Shown piece after piece: positions 44,427-52,235 of a DNA stretch of 64,000 nucleotides (positions are counted from its first letter, which is position 1; each line of letters opens with the position of its first letter). The position numbers and the translations under genes were made by a program. Source of the DNA: an uncultured Lachnospiraceae bacterium (GTDB taxonomy: Bacteria > Bacillota > Clostridia > Lachnospirales > Lachnospiraceae); NCBI GenBank assembly GCA_902775555.1, contig CACYMQ010000011.1, positions 38,104 through 102,103 on the forward strand, in the 5' to 3' direction. The notes beneath the pieces are model-generated. The model did no database searches. It was not told the DNA's origin and worked only from the letters and a program-made list of their open reading frames with translations.

Positions 44427-46163
44427 ATGGCTGACTATATGAAGACATATGAGCAGTGGGTGAACAGTTCCTTCTTTGATGAAGAAACGACGAAGGAGCT
44501 TCAGTCCATTGCAGGAGATGAGGCGGAGATCCGGGAGCGTTTTTATTCCGATCTGGAATTCGGTACAGCCGGACTTCGGGGGATCATCGGAGCGGGTACC
44601 AACCGCATGAATAAATATGTGGTGGCACGTGCGACCCAGGGACTTGCAAATTATATCATCTCCAGGCGCGGACAGGAGAAGGGTGTAGCCATCGCCTTTG
44701 ACTGCCGGCATTTCTCACCGGAGTTTGCGGATGTGGCAGCCTGCGTGCTTGCGGCAAACGGGATCAAGGCCTATCGTTTTGAATCGCTTCGCCCCACACC
44801 GGAGCTCTCCTTTGCGGTACGTCATCTGGGATGTATCGCGGGTATCAACATTACCGCCAGCCACAATCCGCCTGAGTATAACGGCTACAAGGTTTACTGG
44901 GAGGACGGCGCACAGATCACGCCTCCGAATGATATCGGGATCATGCTGGAGGTCCGGAAGTTGTCCATCGAGGATTCCAGGATGATCACGGTGGAAGAGG
45001 CAAAGGAGAAAGGCCTCTATCAGGTGATCGGCAAGGAAGTGGATGATGCATATATCGCGGAGCTGAAGAAGCTGGTGATCCATCAGGATACCATCGATCA
45101 GTACGCGAAGGATATCACAGTGGTTTATTCGCCTCTTCACGGCACCGGAAATATTCCGGCCCGCCGGATCCTGAAGGAGCTGGGCTTTACAAATGTGTAT
45201 GTAGTGCCGGAGCAGGAACTGCCGGACGGGGACTTCCCCACGGTTTCCTATCCGAATCCGGAGGCAAAGGAAGCCTTCGAGCTTGCACTTGCGCTGGCTA
45301 AGGAAAAGGATGCGGACCTGGTGCTCGCTACGGATCCCGATGCGGATCGCCTGGGCGTGTATGTAAAGGACAGCAGGGGAGAGTATAGATGTCTGACCGG
45401 AAATATGTCCGGATCCCTTCTTGCAGAGTATGAGATCTCCCAGATCAAGGCAACCCGGGGACTCCCGGCGGACGGACGTCTGATCAAGTCCATTGTTACC
45501 ACGAATATGGCTGCCAAGATCGCAGATGCCTATGGTGTGAAGATGGAGGAATGCCTCACCGGATTCAAGTTCATCGGACAGAAGATGCTGTCCTATGAGC
45601 ATAACGGAGTGGGAACCTATCTCTTCGGTTTTGAGGAGAGTTACGGATGTCTGATCGGAACCCACGCAAGAGATAAGGATGCGATCGTAGCAACCATGGC
45701 TCTTTGCGAAGCGGCGACCTATTATAAGTCCATCGGAAAGAATCTGTGGGATGCCATGATCGACATGTATCAGAAGTACGGCTACTGGACCGACAGTATC
45801 TGCACCATCACCATGAAGGGTGTGGACGGCGTAGAGAAGATCAAGTCCATCATGAGCATGCTGAGAAAGAATATCCCCACAAATATCGCAGGATATGAAG
45901 TGATCGCAGTCCGGGATTACGATACGGACATCGTCCGGAATCTTCATACGGGTGCGGAGACGCCTACATTCCTGCCGAAGTCCAATGTGCTCTATTTTGA
46001 ACTTGCAAAGGACGCATGGCTGTGTGTAAGACCTTCCGGAACCGAGCCGAAGATCAAGTTCTATTTCGGACTCAAGGGAGATTCACTGGAACAGTCGGCA
46101 GAGCTTTCCAAGGAGTTTGAGGTAAAGCTTCAGGGACTGATCAACAGTCTGGTAAATGCATAG
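44427..46163 (+). CDS. Phosphoglucomutase/phosphomannomutase (PgcA type)
   Basis: 578 residues. FGTAGLRGIIGAGTNRMN at the N-terminus, active-site serine loop TASHNPPEYNGYKVYW, metal loop ATDPDADRLGVYV, sugar loop FGFEESYG and phosphate loop RPSGTEPKIKFY. These identify the alpha-phosphohexomutase PgcA subgroup, converting glucose-6-P and glucose-1-P for polysaccharide and envelope synthesis. Own promoter and terminator. Confidence 0.93.
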   Translation: MADYMKTYEQWVNSSFFDEETTKELQSIAGDEAEIRERFYSDLEFGTAGLRGIIGAGTNRMNKYVVARATQGLANYIISRRGQEKGVAIAFDCRHFSPEFADVAACVLAANGIKAYRFESLRPTPELSFAVRHLGCIAGINITASHNPPEYNGYKVYWEDGAQITPPNDIGIMLEVRKLSIEDSRMITVEEAKEKGLYQVIGKEVDDAYIAELKKLVIHQDTIDQYAKDITVVYSPLHGTGNIPARRILKELGFTNVYVVPEQELPDGDFPTVSYPNPEAKEAFELALALAKEKDADLVLATDPDADRLGVYVKDSRGEYRCLTGNMSGSLLAEYEISQIKATRGLPADGRLIKSIVTTNMAAKIADAYGVKMEECLTGFKFIGQKMLSYEHNGVGTYLFGFEESYGCLIGTHARDKDAIVATMALCEAATYYKSIGKNLWDAMIDMYQKYGYWTDSICTITMKGVDGVEKIKSIMSMLRKNIPTNIAGYEVIAVRDYDTDIVRNLHTGAETPTFLPKSNVLYFELAKDAWLCVRPSGTEPKIKFYFGLKGDSLEQSAELSKEFEVKLQGLINSLVNA

Positions 46164-46178
46164 ACTATGATGATTATG

Positions 46179-46223
46179 GTGCAACCTCTTCCGGTTCCTC
46201 AGGAAGAGGTTACACTGCTTTTA
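46179..46223 (+). terminator. Rho-independent terminator
   Basis: GTGCAACCTCTTCC (46179-46192) pairs with GGAAGAGGTTACAC (46202-46215) with one mismatch; TTTTATTT follows. Confidence 0.85.
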
Positions 46224-46264
46224 TTTATTACCGATAGAGGATGTAACTAAGTTAGGAGGGACTC

Positions 46265-47218
46265 ATGACAAAAAAAGGACTGGGCAGATTATTTGCCATC
46301 GTCTTCCTTTTTGCTTTGAGCATTTTCACGGCAGGAACAGTAGCTGAAGCAAATATACCAAATGTTTCCATGGGGACCATTCAGGTGGAATCCTATTATG
46401 ACAAGCTCCGTGAGGCATTCTACCAGGATGGGTATATGGAGGTCGGTGCCTGCAACGGATGGGTGGAACGGGTGATCAACAAGTCCGGTCTGATCGGAGA
46501 GATCACCGTAAAGGGGACTACGGTACTTGAGCTGAATGATGCCCTCAAGGAGAGCGAATTCTGTACACTGGTGGCCAGCCTGGAGGGGGGACAGTCCGAT
46601 TACCAGGAAGCCACTGATCAGATGATCAAGGACGTTAATGACGGGAAGATCAAGGCGGGAGACATCGTGATCTTCACCAAGAATATGAATGACCCGGATC
46701 ATACGCCGGATCCTCACTGGCTGCATGCAGCCATCGTCATGAAGGAGCTCTACGACGGACAGGCGGACAATTTCTATAACTACGCGTTGACCCGTTGGAA
46801 GATCGAGTATACCGGTTATCCCACAATGGCGCATGCTCTGGCGGAACAGTTCGGTGTGGAGTATTATACCCCGCTTACTTCTCCTTCTTCTCTGGAGGGT
46901 GAGGATGACGGATCCACCGGTTACTATGTATACCGTCTGGAGCCTGAGAAATATCAGGAGTCCCTGAAGAAGAAGGCCGAGGAAGACAAGAAGGCCAGCG
47001 AGAAGAAACAGGAGGCTTCCACGGCACAGCCCCAGGTTGCACCTCCGACCACCGTGGAACCGGTTGAGACCACGGAATCCTCGGGAGAAGGTTCCGCTAC
47101 TATGGAGCAGCAGGACACGGGAAACAGCGGAGGAGGCGGATCCTTTGGCAGGGTACTGGCGGTACTGATCTCTGTTTTATCCGTTATCATGTTGATCCTC
47201 TGTATGATGATATTGTAA
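46265..47218 (+). CDS. Secreted NlpC/P60-like hydrolase with C-terminal membrane anchor
   Basis: 317 residues; AGGAGG upstream. Signal peptide (about 1-29). Catalytic-looking Cys63 in GACNGWVERV and His154 in HWLHAAIVM match the Cys-His layout of NlpC/P60 cell-wall hydrolases, though the usual D-C-S-G-F/L is changed to A-C-N-G-W. A Glu/Lys coiled region and Pro/Thr-rich linker (about 225-285) lead to a terminal helix VLAVLISVLSVIMLILCMMIL. Strongly similar to the N-terminal domain of the protein at 48321. It would act outside the cell, tethered to the membrane. Confidence 0.7.
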   Translation: MTKKGLGRLFAIVFLFALSIFTAGTVAEANIPNVSMGTIQVESYYDKLREAFYQDGYMEVGACNGWVERVINKSGLIGEITVKGTTVLELNDALKESEFCTLVASLEGGQSDYQEATDQMIKDVNDGKIKAGDIVIFTKNMNDPDHTPDPHWLHAAIVMKELYDGQADNFYNYALTRWKIEYTGYPTMAHALAEQFGVEYYTPLTSPSSLEGEDDGSTGYYVYRLEPEKYQESLKKKAEEDKKASEKKQEASTAQPQVAPPTTVEPVETTESSGEGSATMEQQDTGNSGGGGSFGRVLAVLISVLSVIMLILCMMIL

Positions 47219-47272
47219 GTTCCAACACACTGTGAATCTGATTCATCAAGATTAAAAGAAAGGTGAAGCGCT

Positions 47273-48235
47273 ATGAACAGCAAACCCAGTGTATTTTCGG
47301 TCATCGTGATCACGATCATTTCCATGATCTTCATAACTTCCATTGTGATCGGTTCCCAGGGCAAGACGAAAATGAACTATACGGCAGAGGTAAAGGTGGA
47401 GAACGGGGCTCTGACGGGAGACAGCGGGCAGTCGATCTATATGACGGCGCCCGGTGAGGAATGTACCTTCGAGGTAACGGCGGAGGGCGCTCCGGAGATC
47501 AGCTCCACCATCATGATCTACAAGGATTCTACTGCGAAGGATTCCTATATCAGTGTGGAGGCATCTGAGAAGGGAACGGTCTCAGAAGCTGTAAAGCTGA
47601 CCGGAGATGCCGCACTGCTCCAGGTGGTGCGGAGCGTAAAGGCAGGAACCACGGTTCAGGACGGAACCTACAAGATCGATTATACAATCCGTGCAGTCAG
47701 CACCGGCAGAGGAGGAAAGATACTCCTTACGGTTCTGCTGGCGGTCGTTCTTACGATTCTTGGTGTGGTTGTTATCAATCATGAGAACAATAAGGCCAGA
47801 ACCTGTACCAAGAAGCAGATGCGTCTTCGCGGAAAGGCATATACAAATGCTTTTATGGTGATGTTCGTACTCGGGCTTGCATTTGGATTCCTGAGCGGGA
47901 TCACGGAGCAGTTCCCCTTCAGTATCTTCCAGGTGGAACTCATCGCATTTCTCATCTCGGCTACGGTATTTCTCATTACTGCAGACCGGAGCAGGGCCTT
48001 CCGCAGTATCCGCAGAAAGCGCGGTACACTGGTGGTCGTTTTTGCGATCATCGCAGGTGTAAATCTTTTTGCGGTGCTCCTGAGTCTGATCATGAAGAAT
48101 ACCGCAGCGGCAAGCTTTACCGGCACGGGCGTGATCGGAAACTGGATCGTGAATCTGGTAGCCGCAGTATGCTTCTTTGTAATGATGCTGGAGCTGCTGA
48201 TGCAGGATGCCCGTGAGCAGGCGGAAAGAGGATGA
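47273..48235 (+). CDS. Hypothetical membrane protein in wall-hydrolase cluster
   Basis: 320 residues. One N-terminal helix (FSVIVITIISMIFITSIVIG), an extracytoplasmic beta-rich domain (about 33-145), then four more helices in the C-terminal half. No known family recognised. It lies 54 bp after one NlpC/P60-like gene and 85 bp before its paralogue, so a role in their delivery or control is plausible. Confidence 0.6.
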   Translation: MNSKPSVFSVIVITIISMIFITSIVIGSQGKTKMNYTAEVKVENGALTGDSGQSIYMTAPGEECTFEVTAEGAPEISSTIMIYKDSTAKDSYISVEASEKGTVSEAVKLTGDAALLQVVRSVKAGTTVQDGTYKIDYTIRAVSTGRGGKILLTVLLAVVLTILGVVVINHENNKARTCTKKQMRLRGKAYTNAFMVMFVLGLAFGFLSGITEQFPFSIFQVELIAFLISATVFLITADRSRAFRSIRRKRGTLVVVFAIIAGVNLFAVLLSLIMKNTAAASFTGTGVIGNWIVNLVAAVCFFVMMLELLMQDAREQAERG

Positions 48236-48242
48236 AACCGCA

Positions 48243-48289
48243 TGTCATCCTGAGCGCAGGTGTCATCCTGAGCGAAGCGAAGGATCTTT
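48243..48289. repeat. R2 repeat
   Basis: TGTCATCCTGAGCGCAGG then TGTCATCCTGAGCGAAGCG and AAGGATCTT. It sits just upstream of the TTG start of the next gene. Confidence 0.85.
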
Positions 48290-48320
48290 ACCACGGCTAT
48301 ATGATAAAGGAGGAAGAGGT

Positions 48321-49556
48321 TTGAAGACATGGAGGAAGCTTCTGGCGGTATTGCTGATCTTCGGCATGCTGGCCGGGACTACCGTTGTGACAGAGGCGGC
48401 CGTACCGACGGCACCAAAGGGCTCGATACAGGTGGAGCCTTATTATGAGAAACTCAGGAAGGCGTTCTTCCTGGCAGGCTATGAAGAAGCTGGTGCCTGC
48501 AACGGATGGGTGGAACGCGTGATCCATAAATCAGGACTGGTAGGAGATTTTGTGGTCGGAGGCACTGTTCAGGAACTGAATGAGGCCATGGCCAAAAGTC
48601 CGAAATTCAAGCTCGTGGCAAGTCTGGAGGGCGGACAGTCCGGCTATCAGGAAGCCACGGACCGGATGATCCGGGATGTAAATGCAGGAAAGATCAAGGC
48701 CGGTGACATCATCATTTACACAAAGAACATGAAGACACCGGATTCTTCGGGCGTGCATTGGCTGCATGCGGCCATCGCCATGAAGGAGCTTTTTGACGGA
48801 ACGGTCGTAAACTATGCGAATTCGGGTCCGACGAGATGGAAGACCGGTTATATCGGATATCCCACCATCGGACATGCACTTGCACCGATCTGGGGTGTGG
48901 AGTACAACACCCCCATGACAACGCCTTCCACGCAGGAGGCTGATGACGGAGGATCCACGGGATACTACGTATACCGGATCGTTACGGGTGCGGATGACGA
49001 CGGAGAGACCGGAGGAGAGACCGGTGAGGAGACCGGTGAGCCGGGTGCGGATGAGACGCGCTGGGAAGAGAAGGATGGTTCCTGGTATTTCTACAGGGGA
49101 ACTACCCCGGAGACCGGCTGGGTGAAGGACGGCGGAAAATGGTACTTCCTGGATGAAAGCGGTATGATGCGGACCGGCTGGGTGAAGGACGCAGGCAAAT
49201 GGTATTATCTTCGCCCGAACGGATCCATGCAGACCGGCTGGAGAAAGATCGATAATGTCTGGTACTTCTTCCGTCCGGACGGATCCATGCAGACCGGTTG
49301 GAGAAAGATCGGAGGCGTCTGGTATTTCTTCCGCCCCGGTGGTGCCATGCAAAAGGGCTGGAAGAAGATCAGCGGGATCTGGTATTTCTTCCTTCCTGAC
49401 GGAGGCATGCATACGGGCTGGCGAAGGATCGGCGGCAAGTGGTACTACATGGACGAGAACGGAGCCATGGTCACCGGAGAGAGGGAGATCGGCTCCATCA
49501 GTTATACATTTGATGAAGAAGGCGTCTGCCTGAATCCGGACGGAGAGCCGGTATAG
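48321..49556 (+). CDS. Secreted NlpC/P60-like hydrolase with cell-wall-binding repeats
   Basis: 411 residues from TTG 48321, chosen for AAAGGAGG at 48306-48313 and because the signal peptide KTWRKLLAVLLIFGMLAGTT starts there. An upstream ATG would add residues coded by the R2 repeat. The hydrolase domain (about 30-230) has Cys60 in GACNGWVERV and His149 in HWLHAAIAM, very similar to the protein at 46265. After an acidic Gly/Glu linker come about seven choline-binding-type repeats of about 20 residues (GWRKIDNVWYFFRPDGSMQT). The repeats hold it on wall polymers; the domain probably cuts peptidoglycan stems. Confidence 0.8.
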   Translation: MKTWRKLLAVLLIFGMLAGTTVVTEAAVPTAPKGSIQVEPYYEKLRKAFFLAGYEEAGACNGWVERVIHKSGLVGDFVVGGTVQELNEAMAKSPKFKLVASLEGGQSGYQEATDRMIRDVNAGKIKAGDIIIYTKNMKTPDSSGVHWLHAAIAMKELFDGTVVNYANSGPTRWKTGYIGYPTIGHALAPIWGVEYNTPMTTPSTQEADDGGSTGYYVYRIVTGADDDGETGGETGEETGEPGADETRWEEKDGSWYFYRGTTPETGWVKDGGKWYFLDESGMMRTGWVKDAGKWYYLRPNGSMQTGWRKIDNVWYFFRPDGSMQTGWRKIGGVWYFFRPGGAMQKGWKKISGIWYFFLPDGGMHTGWRRIGGKWYYMDENGAMVTGEREIGSISYTFDEEGVCLNPDGEPV

Positions 49557-49565
49557 AGGACATGA

Positions 49566-49597
49566 AAATGCCCCGGAACGTATGATCCGGGGCATTT
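49566..49597. terminator. Bidirectional terminator
   Basis: Perfect 12-bp stem AAATGCCCCGGA / TCCGGGGCATTT with AT-rich flanks, between convergent genes. Confidence 0.85.
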
Positions 49598-49608
49598 CCT
49601 TATTTTCA

Positions 49609-51174
49609 TCACTGATCATCCGGTCCTGAGCCGGTATCGTCCGCCCTGCCGGCATCCTCCGCGCTGTCGGCGGCACCTGAGTTGTCCTCAGCGGGATAGC
49701 CTTCCTCCAGACAGTCGGTCATGGTCAGGGTGCGCAGCTGGTCATCGCTGACATCCTTTTTCTCCACGATCCGGGAGGCCTGCCGTTCGATACACCGCTC
49801 GATGAAGTTCCGGACTTCTCTTGCATTTGCAAAGTTCGGTTCGTGAGCCCTGGCGCGGGTACAGAGATAATGTCTGATATAGGCCTCTGCTTCCTGATCC
49901 GGCGTGTACTCCTGCTTTTTACACATGGATTCGAAGATCTTATATAATTCATCTCCGGTGTAATCCTTGAAGAAAATGTTCTTATTGAACCGGGATTTCA
50001 GACCCGGATTGGAATTGACGAATTCCTCCATCAGTTCCGTGTATCCGGCTACGATGACGATCAGGTTGTCCCGGTTATCCTCCATTCGTTTCAGGAGCGT
50101 ATCCAGCGCTTCCTTACCGAAGTCCTTCTCGTCCTTGCCGGCAGTCAGGGTATAGGCTTCATCGATGAAAAGGATCCCGCCGATGGCACTGTCGATCACC
50201 TCAGCGGTCTTGGCTGCGGTCTGTCCGATGTATCCGACTACCAGATCGGAACGGTCAACCTCCACCAGCTGCCCGCCGGTCACAACCCCGAGGGCCTTGT
50301 AGATTTTGGCCAGAAGCCGTGCCACGGTGGTTTTGCCTGTACCGGGATTTCCGGAGAATACCAGGTGCAGGGTGATGTCGGGCTGCTTCATTCCCCGTTC
50401 TTCACGCATCTTACGAACCTTCACCAGATTGATGAGGTTCGTCAGGTCCTGCTTAACGGCCTCGAGTCCCACCAGGGAATCCAGCTCCTCCATCAGCTCT
50501 TCCAGCGTCTTTTCCTTCTCTTCGGGAACCTTGGGTTTTACCGCATTTGCGCCGTCCTTTGAAGCCTGCGCTTTTCCGGCGGAGCCTGTGACACTGCCCG
50601 GGTTACGGAAGGACCCGCGGAGCTTAGCGGCATGAATGGAATCAGCCGAGATCAGTTCTCCGGGATTTCCCACATTGTAGAGCCCGAATTCCTTCAGGAA
50701 GTTGTTCAGCATGATCACATAGTTGGAGAGGTTACCGATCTCCGTAACGGTACTGCCGCTCCCGCTTCCGGTGGTGAACTCGGTACCGAGGTCGTTGAAG
50801 ACATCGACGATCACACGGGAGAAGGCACGGCCGAGGGAATCTCTGCGCGCCCCGCCGGACAGATCATATTTTGCGAAATAGGTAAGTGACCGTGGAACCG
50901 TATTGATAAACTCGGGCTTCAGGCTTCGGTCATAGCGAAGCTCCAGAAACTTCTTCAGATCCACATACATGGTCAGATATTCCATGATAAAGGTCCGCTC
51001 GTATTTCGTATCGGATCCGTCCGGTTCGTAGAGGAACCCCAGAAAGAGAAGATAATCGAATTTCAGCATCTCTCGCAGAGTCATGGTACCGGGAGGCATC
51101 ACGCCGCTGGCGTTTACCTGATCGGCAAGTTGAAAGGACTGCTGGATCTTGCGATACAATTCGTAATTCGTCAT
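49609..51174 (-). CDS. AAA+ ATPase, CbbX/SpoVK-like
   Basis: 521 residues. N-terminal helical domain (1 to about 190), linker rich in Ser/Lys/Ala, then the AAA+ module: Walker A FSGNPGTGKTTVARLLAKIY, Walker B GGILFIDEAYTL, sensor 1 VIVAGYTELM, arginine-finger region SRFNKNIFF, and C-terminal lid. This belongs to the CbbX/SpoVK/Ycf46-type group, some of which remodel proteins; in Firmicutes the group also occurs beside type VII secretion and sporulation genes. Specific partner unknown. It has an acidic disordered tail. Confidence 0.8.
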   Translation of the reverse strand: MTNYELYRKIQQSFQLADQVNASGVMPPGTMTLREMLKFDYLLFLGFLYEPDGSDTKYERTFIMEYLTMYVDLKKFLELRYDRSLKPEFINTVPRSLTYFAKYDLSGGARRDSLGRAFSRVIVDVFNDLGTEFTTGSGSGSTVTEIGNLSNYVIMLNNFLKEFGLYNVGNPGELISADSIHAAKLRGSFRNPGSVTGSAGKAQASKDGANAVKPKVPEEKEKTLEELMEELDSLVGLEAVKQDLTNLINLVKVRKMREERGMKQPDITLHLVFSGNPGTGKTTVARLLAKIYKALGVVTGGQLVEVDRSDLVVGYIGQTAAKTAEVIDSAIGGILFIDEAYTLTAGKDEKDFGKEALDTLLKRMEDNRDNLIVIVAGYTELMEEFVNSNPGLKSRFNKNIFFKDYTGDELYKIFESMCKKQEYTPDQEAEAYIRHYLCTRARAHEPNFANAREVRNFIERCIERQASRIVEKKDVSDDQLRTLTMTDCLEEGYPAEDNSGAADSAEDAGRADDTGSGPDDQ

Positions 51175-51260
51175 ATTTTACCCCTTCCGCAGAGGCGCCG
51201 CCCCTGCCGTGATATGGAAGAAACCGACCCGACCGGGGCCGTTCCATCTTTCCTATCATA

Positions 51261-51282
51261 CCACAGACCGCGGAATCTGTGG
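51261..51282. promoter_or_regulatory. Dyad in divergent promoter region
   Basis: CCACAGA and TCTGTGG arms (7 bp perfect) around CCGCGGAA. It lies between the divergent AAA+ and hisA genes and next to a TATGAT-like -10 on the minus strand; possible operator. Confidence 0.35.
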
Positions 51283-51305
51283 GGAAAAACTTTTTGTATA
51301 TTCAC

Positions 51306-51334
51306 TTCAAATGAAGAGGGGTTTATGGTACAAT
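51306..51334 (+). promoter_or_regulatory. Possible promoter of hisA-GH9-yfhO
   Basis: TTCAAA (51306-51311), 17-bp spacer, TACAAT (51329-51334). Confidence 0.5.
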
Positions 51335-51427
51335 GTGACGTGTGCCAGCGGGATCGCGGGAGATCCGCAGAAGCGGGAGTATACGAAAAGCGGGAGCATG
51401 CTTGATCAGGAAGAGGAGGGCATGAGG

Positions 51428-52207
51428 ATGCGGCTGCGTCCATGTATCGACATCCATAACGGACGGGTGAAGCAGATCGTAGGCGGGAGCCTGTCGGATC
51501 TGGGAGTCGGAGAAACCAACTTCGTATCCGGTGAGACCGGTGCCTTCTACGGGGATCTGTACCGAAGGCTGGAGCTGCCGGGAGGCCATATCATACTTCT
51601 GAACCGCGCAGGGACAGAGGAGTATGAAGCGGATCTTCGGACAGCCCGCGAAGCCATGGAAGCCTATCCCGGCGGATTCATGATCGGAGGCGGCGTAACG
51701 GCCGAAAATGCGGCACATTTCCTTGACATGGGAGCAACGCATGTCATCGTGACGTCCTATGTGTTCCGGGAAGGAAGGATCGACCGGGAACGGCTGGACC
51801 TTCTGGTACGGGAAGTGGGAAGAGAACACCTGGTACTGGACCTTAGTTGCAGGCGGACGGAACAGGGGTATTGCATCGCGACGGACCGCTGGCAGCGGCT
51901 GACGGATACCTATGTGACGCCTGAGACACTGGATCTGCTTATGGATTCATCCGCGGAGTATCTGATCCATGCGGTGGATGCCGAGGGAAAGAGGAACGGC
52001 ATCGAGGAACCGCTGGCAGAGCTGCTTGGGAACTGGGGGAAGCTCCCGGTCACCTATGCAGGAGGCGTCGGCAGCTTCCGGGATCTGGAATGTCTGCGGA
52101 GTGCGGGACAGGACCGGCTGGATGTGACCATCGGCAGTGCGCTGTCCATTTTCGGAGGAGATATGGAACTGGCGGAAGTGATCCGGTTCCTTAAGGATAA
52201 AGAGTAA
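51428..52207 (+). CDS. hisA: Phosphoribosyl-formimino-AICAR isomerase, eukaryotic HIS6-like
   Basis: 259 residues from ATG 51428 (GGAGG 8 nt upstream; a nearby ATG at 51422 is too close). RPCIDIHNGRVKQIVGG, TNFVS, VIVTSYVFREGRID, VLDLSCRRTEQGYCIATDRW, YLIHAVDAEGKRNGIEE, YAGGVGS and VTIGSALSIFGG align with yeast HIS6/TIGR02129 rather than with ordinary bacterial HisA (which starts with AIDL and has a different middle). It isomerises ProFAR in histidine synthesis. It is not inside a his operon here; a GH9 cellulase follows. Confidence 0.8.
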   Translation: MRLRPCIDIHNGRVKQIVGGSLSDLGVGETNFVSGETGAFYGDLYRRLELPGGHIILLNRAGTEEYEADLRTAREAMEAYPGGFMIGGGVTAENAAHFLDMGATHVIVTSYVFREGRIDRERLDLLVREVGREHLVLDLSCRRTEQGYCIATDRWQRLTDTYVTPETLDLLMDSSAEYLIHAVDAEGKRNGIEEPLAELLGNWGKLPVTYAGGVGSFRDLECLRSAGQDRLDVTIGSALSIFGGDMELAEVIRFLKDKE

Positions 52208-52235
52208 ACCTTTTGCAAATGTATGGAGGTAACAC

